64,000 nt of DNA from JANJTY01 sp038257155. GTDB taxonomy: Bacteria > Pseudomonadota > Gammaproteobacteria > Xanthomonadales > Xanthomonadaceae. The position numbers and the translations under genes are program-made. Every line of letters begins with the position of its first letter. The stretch's first letter is position 1. The notes beneath the pieces are model-generated. The model was not told the DNA's origin, did not search any database, and worked only from the letters and a program-made list of their open reading frames with translations. Below are positions 58,900 through 64,000 of the stretch, in pieces. The stretch is from NCBI GenBank assembly GCA_038257155.1, contig JBBSJP010000003.1, positions 1 through 64,000 on the forward strand, written 5' to 3'.

Positions 58900-60552
58900 T
58901 CACGCCCGCACTTCCTTCAACAAGCGCCCGCCCGCCTTGTGTTCACGCGCGGCGCGCACGAATCCGATGAAAAGCGGGTGCCCATCGCGCGGCGTGCTGG
59001 TGAATTCGGGGTGGAACTGGCAGGCCACAAACCATGGGTGATCGCGCAGTTCGATGATCTCAACCAACAGGTCGTCCATCGACTTGCCGGCGATCACCAG
59101 GCCGGCGTCCTCCAGCTGCTGTCGGTAGCGGTTGTTGAACTCGTAGCGGTGCCGATGGCGCTCGGTGATCACGTCGGCACCGTACAGTTCGCGCGAACGC
59201 GTTCCAGCGCGCAGACGGCATTCCTGCGAACCCAGGCGCATGGTGCCGCCCAGGTCAGATGCCTCGTCACGCCGTTCCACTTCACCGCTGGACGTGCGCC
59301 ATTCGGTGATCAGTCCGATCACCGGATGCGGTGTAGCGCGCTGGTTTTCGGTGCTGTTGGCGCCCGTCAACCCGGCCACATTGCGGGCGAATTCCACCAC
59401 CGCCGCCTGCATGCCGTAACAAATACCGAAGTACGGCACGCCGCGGGTGCGCGCGTATTCGACCGCCTTGACCTTGCCCTGGAAGCCGCGGTCGCCGAAA
59501 CCACCCGGCACCAGGATCGCGTCGTTGCCATCCAGCACTGACACGCCCTGGGCCTCGATCTGCTCGCTCTCCACCCAGTTCAACCGCACCTTGGTGCGCT
59601 GGCGCAGGCCGCCGTGCTTCAGGGCTTCGGCCAGCGACTTGTAGGCGTCGGCGTGATCCACGTACTTGCCAACGATGGCGATGCTGACCTCGTCCTGCGG
59701 ATTGGCCTCGGCATCGACCACCGCCTGCCACTCCGACAGGTCGGCCGGCGGCAGATCCATGCGCAACTGGTCGACCACGATCTGATCGAGCCCCTGCGCG
59801 TGCAGCCACATCGGAATGCGATAGATGCTGTCCAGATCGACCGCCGAGATCACCGCGTTTTGCGGCACATTGGTGAACAGGGCGATCTTGCGGCGCTCGG
59901 ATTCGGGAATTTCCTGCTCGGAACGGCACAACAGGATGTCGGCCTGGATGCCGATGGAGCGAAGCTCCTTGACCGAATGCTGGGTGGGCTTGGTCTTTAT
60001 CTCGCCGGCGGCCTTGATGTAAGGCACAAGGGTGAGATGAATGAACACCGCCTTGCTGGGGCCGCGTTCGATGCGGATCTGACGGATCGCCTCCAGGAAG
60101 GGCAGCGATTCAATGTCGCCTACCGTACCGCCGATTTCCACGAGACCCACATCGAAGCCCTCGGTGGCAGCATCGATGCAGCGCTTGATCTCGTCGGTGA
60201 TATGCGGAATCACCTGCACCGTGGCACCCAGATAGTCGCCGCGGCGCTCCTTGCGGATCACGTTTTCGTAGATGCGCCCGGTGGTGACCGAATTCTTGCG
60301 CGTCAGGCGAGTGCGCACGAAGCGCTCGTAGTGGCCAAGATCCAGGTCGGTTTCGGCGCCGTCGTCGGTGACGTACACCTCACCATGCTGGAACGGGCTC
60401 ATCGTGCCCGGGTCGACGTTGATGTAGGGATCGAGCTTCATCATCGTCACCCGCAGACCGCGGGCTTCAAGGATAGAGGCAAGCGACGCAGCGGCAATGC
60501 CCTTGCCAAGCGAGGACACAACGCCGCCGGTGACGAAGATCAGGGGAGTCAT
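58900..60552 (-). CDS. pyrG: CTP synthase
   Basis: Glutamine-dependent UTP to CTP amination. The 550-residue protein (545 in E. coli) has the synthetase domain (PLIFVTGGVVSSLGKGIAAASLASILEARGLRVTMMKLDPYINVDPGTMSPFQHGEVYVTDDGAETDLDLGHYERF) with the P-loop-like GGVVSSLGKG, EIGGTVGDIESLPF, and a class I glutamine amidotransferase domain with PGGFGDRG, the nucleophile in GICYGMQ and the His-Glu pair in FHPEF. In the amidotransferase nucleophile motif I read YFGICYGMQAAV; many CTP synthases have GICLGMQ. It heads the pyrG-kdsA-hicBA-eno-ftsB-ispD set. Confidence 0.97.
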   Translation of the reverse strand: MTPLIFVTGGVVSSLGKGIAAASLASILEARGLRVTMMKLDPYINVDPGTMSPFQHGEVYVTDDGAETDLDLGHYERFVRTRLTRKNSVTTGRIYENVIRKERRGDYLGATVQVIPHITDEIKRCIDAATEGFDVGLVEIGGTVGDIESLPFLEAIRQIRIERGPSKAVFIHLTLVPYIKAAGEIKTKPTQHSVKELRSIGIQADILLCRSEQEIPESERRKIALFTNVPQNAVISAVDLDSIYRIPMWLHAQGLDQIVVDQLRMDLPPADLSEWQAVVDAEANPQDEVSIAIVGKYVDHADAYKSLAEALKHGGLRQRTKVRLNWVESEQIEAQGVSVLDGNDAILVPGGFGDRGFQGKVKAVEYARTRGVPYFGICYGMQAAVVEFARNVAGLTGANSTENQRATPHPVIGLITEWRTSSGEVERRDEASDLGGTMRLGSQECRLRAGTRSRELYGADVITERHRHRYEFNNRYRQQLEDAGLVIAGKSMDDLLVEIIELRDHPWFVACQFHPEFTSTPRDGHPLFIGFVRAAREHKAGGRLLKEVRA

Positions 60553-60979
60553 GAGTGTGTGAGCTGCCGGAAAAGCGGAGTTTACCGGCTGGACGAAGCC
60601 GCCGCGAGCGGCGAACGTTCAGGCGCAGCAATGATCCCGTGCTGCCCGACCCCTTGCGGCGTCATGAGGAGCGCCCTGGCAGGCCGTTTTCTCTGCCGGA
60701 CACCACATGGCGCAGCGTTCCGATTGAATCTCGCCGGACTGGGCCAAGCCAGTAGGAACCGCGTGGAGTGCGCGCTACGTGTGCTGTCGCACATTGCGGC
60801 TTTCAAGAGCCACCATTTACGCCCCAATTCAAGCCTGATCGCCGCTTTGCGACTCAGATCACCGCCGCCAGGCTGCGCGCTCGACGATTCCGATCCGTCG
60901 CCACCTCCCTCAAGCGCACGCAATTCACTACACTGTGGGGGTTACCTACCCCCGACCAGCGAGAGTGGCACCTGCGCCA
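60553..60979. other. Spacer between divergent pyrG and pilR
   Basis: This 427-base stretch holds no convincing gene. Minor frames (for example a 113-residue minus-strand frame at 60582-60923) lack family features. A TACACT stretch near 60930 could be a -10 element for pilR, and GGGGGTTACCTACCCCC at about 60937-60953 is a short palindrome. pilS, the usual sensor kinase gene before pilR, is absent. Confidence 0.4.
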
Positions 60980-62374
60980 ATGACGGCACTGAAGACCGCC
61001 CTGATCGTCGACGACGAACGCGACATCCGCGAACTGCTGCTGCTGACCCTGGGCCGCATGGGTCTGCGCGTGGACACCGCCGCCGACATCGCTGCGGCAC
61101 GCGCCCACCTGGCAGAGAACGCCTACGACCTGTGCTTCACCGATATGCGCCTGCCGGACGGTAGCGGCCAGGACCTGATCGAGTACATCTCCAAGGCCCA
61201 CCCCGAAACACCGGTGGCCATGATTACCGCCTACGGCGACGTCAACGCCGCGGTACACGCGCTGAAGGCCGGGGCGTTTGACTTTGTCTCCAAGCCGGTC
61301 GATCTGGCGGTTCTCAGACGCCTGGTCCAGCACGCCCTGCAATTGGCCGAACAGCGCCGCGCCGAATCGGCATCGCCGTCGCCGGGCGGCGGCAAACTGC
61401 TGGGCGAATCGGCCTCGATGACCGAACTGCGCGCCACCATCACCAAGGTGGCCCGCAGCCAGGCACCGGTCTACATCAGCGGCGAATCCGGCGTTGGCAA
61501 GGAACTGGTCGCGCGCCTGATCCATGAGCAGGGCCCTCGCTCAGAGGGCAACTTTGTACCGGTCAACTGCGGCGCGATCCCCGCCGAATTGATGGAGAGC
61601 GAGTTTTTCGGGCATCGCAAGGGCAGCTTCACTGGCGCTCATGTCGACAAGGAAGGGCTGTTCCAGGCCGCCCATGGCGGCACGCTGTTCCTGGATGAGG
61701 TTGCCGAATTGCCGCTGCACATGCAGGTGAAGTTGCTTCGCGTGATCCAGGAGAAAACCGTCCGGCCGATTGGTGCCAACACCGAAATCCCGGTCGACGT
61801 GCGCATCCTGTCAGCCACGCACAAGAGTCTCGCCGACCTGGTCGCAGACGGCCGCTTCCGCCACGATCTCTACTACCGCATCAACGTCATCGAACTGGTG
61901 GTCCCGCCGCTGCGCGATCGTCGCGAAGACATCCCGCAGCTGGCCGAGCGCATCCTCAACCGGCTCGGCCACCAGGCCGGCATGAGCCGCGTCGAGCTCA
62001 GTGCCGAAGCCCTGGACAAGCTCTGTGGTTACAGCTTTCCGGGCAACGTTCGGGAACTTGAAAATATCCTTGAACGCGCCGTGGCCCTCTGCGAAGACGG
62101 CCGCATCACCCCGACGGACTTGCTGCTGCCACGCGTCGCCCCTGGCACCGTGCCCAGTGGCCCAGGCGAGGTAGCACCAGCACCCCTGCACGGCGGTGGC
62201 TACAGCAGTGCCGCCGATGGCGAAGCCCTGCCCGACTTCATCGAGCAGCTCGAGCGCGATGCCATCGTCAAGGCGCTGGAAGAATGCCGCTACAACAAGA
62301 CCCGCGCCGCCGCCAAATTGGGCATCACGTTCAGGGCGCTGAGGTACAAGCTCAAGAAGTTGGGAATTGATTGA
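60980..62374 (+). CDS. pilR: Sigma-54-dependent response regulator PilR
   Basis: NtrC-family activator of pilin transcription. The 464-residue protein has a receiver domain (TALIVDDERDIRELLLL; phosphorylated Asp in LCFTDMRLPDGSG; conserved Thr and Lys in MITAYGD and FVSKPVD), an AAA+ sigma-54 domain (ISGESGVGKELVARLIHEQ Walker A; GSFTGA for sigma-54 contact; GGTLFLDEVAELPLHMQVKLLRVIQE; RFRHDLYYRINVIELVVPPLRDRREDIPQLAERIL) and a Fis-type C-terminus (LERDAIVKALEECRYNKTRAAAKLGITFRALRYKLKKLGI). ATG at 60980 suits the family. Downstream pilin carries a sigma-54 promoter. Confidence 0.95.
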   Translation: MTALKTALIVDDERDIRELLLLTLGRMGLRVDTAADIAAARAHLAENAYDLCFTDMRLPDGSGQDLIEYISKAHPETPVAMITAYGDVNAAVHALKAGAFDFVSKPVDLAVLRRLVQHALQLAEQRRAESASPSPGGGKLLGESASMTELRATITKVARSQAPVYISGESGVGKELVARLIHEQGPRSEGNFVPVNCGAIPAELMESEFFGHRKGSFTGAHVDKEGLFQAAHGGTLFLDEVAELPLHMQVKLLRVIQEKTVRPIGANTEIPVDVRILSATHKSLADLVADGRFRHDLYYRINVIELVVPPLRDRREDIPQLAERILNRLGHQAGMSRVELSAEALDKLCGYSFPGNVRELENILERAVALCEDGRITPTDLLLPRVAPGTVPSGPGEVAPAPLHGGGYSSAADGEALPDFIEQLERDAIVKALEECRYNKTRAAAKLGITFRALRYKLKKLGID

Positions 62375-62677
62375 GTGATGCCCGTCCGCCTGTAGCGGCG
62401 GATCGCATCGCTGCTTGACTCGACAGACCCTTGGTTACCACTGCAGCGTCATGCGGGCCGGCCGTGCTTGCCGTGAATTCATTCTCGACCCCTTCACAAA
62501 TTCCGCCTTTTGAATAAAATTGTGCCACTTGCATCCTGGCCGACCCGCGGTGACCGGCCAGCTTCGGGAGTGCTCTGAAGCCCAGGCTGCTGACGATCTA
62601 CATGCCTGTCCCGCCTCCCGTAGCCAAAACCGCGCAGCTATCACGGTTGCCGGATCCCGGCCAAAGGAGGAACACCC
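62375..62677. other. Spacer between pilR and the TfpX/Z gene
   Basis: 303 bases without a gene. I see no clear terminator or sigma-54 promoter (GG-N10-GC) here. A very strong AAAGGAGG ribosome site ends it 8 bases before the ATG at 62678. Confidence 0.4.
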
Positions 62678-63442
62678 ATGTCCCGCTGGAAAGCCTTCGC
62701 CACCCACCTGCTCCTGTCAGTCCTGGCTCTTGGTGGAGTGTTGCTCGCACTGGTCTGGATCTGGTATCCGCCGCCCCTGTTTGCGGCTTCAGGCGTGCAG
62801 CAGTTCGTCTCGGTTTTCGTAGCAGTGGACATCGTCATAGGCCCCCTGCTCACCCTCCTCATCTTCAATAGAAAGGCAAGGCACCTGCTGCGCTTTGATC
62901 TGACCTGCATTGCCCTGCTGCAGCTGGCCGCGTTCCTTTATGGCCTGAACATCGTACGGGAGACGCGGCCGGTCTATCTGGTTGCAGCCGAAGGGCGCAT
63001 CAGCATGGTGACCGCCAACATGCTGGACCCATCAGAACGCGAATTGGCCGCGCCCGCCTACCAGCAAGACCCCTGGTTCCGGACCGAGCTCGTCGCCGTG
63101 ATCGAACCAGAAAACCCAGTGGAGTTCGGAGGGCGGCTGACGCACACCCTCAATTCCGGCTACCCGGCGCAATCCGTGCCGCGCTATTACGAGCCTTACG
63201 AACGGATCGCCCCACAGTTGCTGGAATCGGCGAAGCCTGCCCAGCAGTTGGCCGATTCCGGCGATGCCGCATCTGCCGAAGTCCAGCGCTTCCTTAGCAA
63301 GCACGGCAGGAGCATGGACTCAGTGGTATTTGTACCTTTTAGCGCGCCCGACCGCCCTCTATGTGCCGCCCTGGACTCGGCCAGTGGCGCTTTGATCGGG
63401 CTGCTCGACATTGACCCAAAAACGGCACTTTCTGACCAATAG
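62678..63442 (+). CDS. TfpX/TfpZ family type IV pilin accessory protein
   Basis: Inner-membrane accessory needed in several gammaproteobacteria for stability or assembly of its adjacent pilin. The 254-residue protein begins MSRWKAFATHLLLSVLALGGVLLALVWIWYPPPLFAASGVQQFVSVFVAVDIVIGPLLTLLIFN, the family signature WYPxPLF and DxxxGPLLT, then a third helix (FDLTCIALLQLAAFLYGLNIV) with RPVYLVAAEGR, and a periplasmic C-terminal domain. Length is normal. A pilin gene follows on the same strand, which is the usual arrangement. Confidence 0.92.
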   Translation: MSRWKAFATHLLLSVLALGGVLLALVWIWYPPPLFAASGVQQFVSVFVAVDIVIGPLLTLLIFNRKARHLLRFDLTCIALLQLAAFLYGLNIVRETRPVYLVAAEGRISMVTANMLDPSERELAAPAYQQDPWFRTELVAVIEPENPVEFGGRLTHTLNSGYPAQSVPRYYEPYERIAPQLLESAKPAQQLADSGDAASAEVQRFLSKHGRSMDSVVFVPFSAPDRPLCAALDSASGALIGLLDIDPKTALSDQ

Positions 63443-63594
63443 CGACAGTTCGCTTGTGGGAAAGCGCGCGACACACCAGGCCTGTCTATAGCCTGCTGCC
63501 TTTACCATCAGTTCAGCGTTCCACAACAACATCAAGTGGTTTCTGCTGCAACCTGCGGACCGACTCAATCAGTTTGCGGATGGGTCCCGCCCGC

Positions 63595-63609
63595 TGGCAT
63601 GAAAAATGC
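63595..63609 (+). promoter_or_regulatory. Sigma-54 promoter candidate for the pilin gene
   Basis: TGGCATGAAAAATGC has GG at 63596-63597 and GC at 63608-63609 with exactly ten bases between, the sigma-54 -24/-12 spacing (consensus TGGCAC-N5-TTGC). It lies about 125 bases upstream of the pilin ATG. PilR, encoded 1.2 kb upstream, is a sigma-54 activator of pilin genes. Confidence 0.7.
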
Positions 63610-63734
63610 GGTCTCTCGGTGCGGAGTCATGAAGGACCGTCGACCAGTTCACATTTGCAGGATGCTGCTGGATTTCGCACTGAGTTCAGCAGCCCATGGG
63701 GCTGCGATTCCCTCGCCACCGAGAGCCAGTCGTC

Positions 63735-64000
63735 ATGCGCAACGCCCAGAGCGGATTTACCCTCATCGAGCTGATGATCGTGGTGGCGATCATCAGCATC
63801 TTGGCGTCGATTGCTCTGCCCGCCTACCGCAATTACGTGGCGAGGGCCGACGTACTCAACGCGTTGGGAGGCTGTGCTGGCGAGAAGATCAAAATTGGCC
63901 ATAACTGGTCGTACGGGCTAGTGGCCAATCAGGCCGAAATTTGTCAATCCGTCAGCTCCGACGTGCCGTGTTCGGCCCTGGGCGAGTTGACATGTGACTC
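63735..64000 (+). CDS. pilA: Type IV major pilin (N-terminal part, cut by window edge)
   Basis: First 88 residues of a type IVa pilin: leader MRNAQSG, cleavage before Phe, then FTLIELMIVVAIISILASIALPAYRNYVARADVLNALGGCAGEKIKIG, with the Glu at +5 of the mature protein. The region after the helix shows cysteines (GGCAGEK, EICQS, VPCSAL, LTCD), probably disulfide pairs. The gene runs off the right edge. Location after tfpX/Z, with pilR and a sigma-54 promoter candidate upstream, supports a major pilin. No strong ribosome site is visible immediately before the ATG. Confidence 0.93.
   Translation, partial: MRNAQSGFTLIELMIVVAIISILASIALPAYRNYVARADVLNALGGCAGEKIKIGHNWSYGLVANQAEICQSVSSDVPCSALGELTCD

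Noticed and set aside
60582..60923. Minus-strand 113-codon frame between pyrG and pilR
   Set aside because: No ribosome site, signal or family features; probable chance frame.

Overview
The window looks like a chromosomal segment of a high-GC gammaproteobacterium, most likely of the Lysobacterales (Xanthomonadales), possibly Rhodanobacteraceae-like. This is inferred from protein character (FimT, TfpX/Z, PilR, Xps-like type II secretion genes, an LFGNGFE protein tail) and from many GTAG-type REP palindromes like those of Stenotrophomonas and relatives. No rRNA operon, phage, insertion sequence or CRISPR array was seen. The left and right edges cut rplT and a type IV pilin gene.

Layout. 0-4 kb (minus strand): tRNA-Val, a probable threonine attenuator, then thrS-infC-rpmI-rplT; infC appears to start at AUC. 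4-9 kb: a 550-base inverted array of short repeats, uvrB, fimT, tRNA-Asn and a small secreted protein. 8.4-13.8 kb (minus): gspL-gspM-gspN-hisN-nudE-cysQ-mazG, almost all with 4-base overlaps. 13.9-25.5 kb: mixed-strand genes (TPR-like secreted protein, DUF1287, SpoIID-like protein, Ser/Thr kinase, Reeler-like protein, DUF1800/DUF1501 pair, diguanylate cyclase) lying between gspL and gspK. 25.5-28.5 kb (minus): gspG-H-I-J-K. The pseudopilin and assembly-platform genes of the type II secretion system are therefore split by about 11.8 kb.

28.5-35.9 kb: bioA-rsmE (plus), rpsP-rimM-trmD-rplS (minus), rnfD-rnfG-rnfE-nth (plus). 36-40.7 kb (minus): a three-part ABC exporter (ATPase, permease, HlyD-type adaptor). 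40.8-42 kb: an OprO/OprP-like porin behind three regularly spaced Pho-box heptamers. 42.2-45.7 kb: the most interesting locus, an ECF sigma factor followed by an HvfABCD/bufferin-type RiPP operon whose precursor has ten EGKCG motifs, with an MNIO (DUF692) enzyme, its DUF2063 partner and a DoxX membrane protein. 45.7-49 kb: a zinc-ribbon protein and a GGDEF/EAL protein.

49-60.6 kb (minus): two housekeeping clusters, hfq-hflX-hflK-hflC-DUF2065-purA and pyrG-kdsA-[hicB-hicA]-eno-ftsB-ispD. A HicBA toxin-antitoxin pair is joined to kdsA and eno by ATGA overlaps. 61-64 kb (plus): pilR, a TfpX/Z pilin accessory gene, and a type IV pilin gene preceded by a good sigma-54 promoter candidate, which fits PilR control.

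GTAG-type palindromes occur in at least six intergenic regions. In three genes (nth, the GGDEF/EAL gene, fimT) the stop codon lies inside the repeat.
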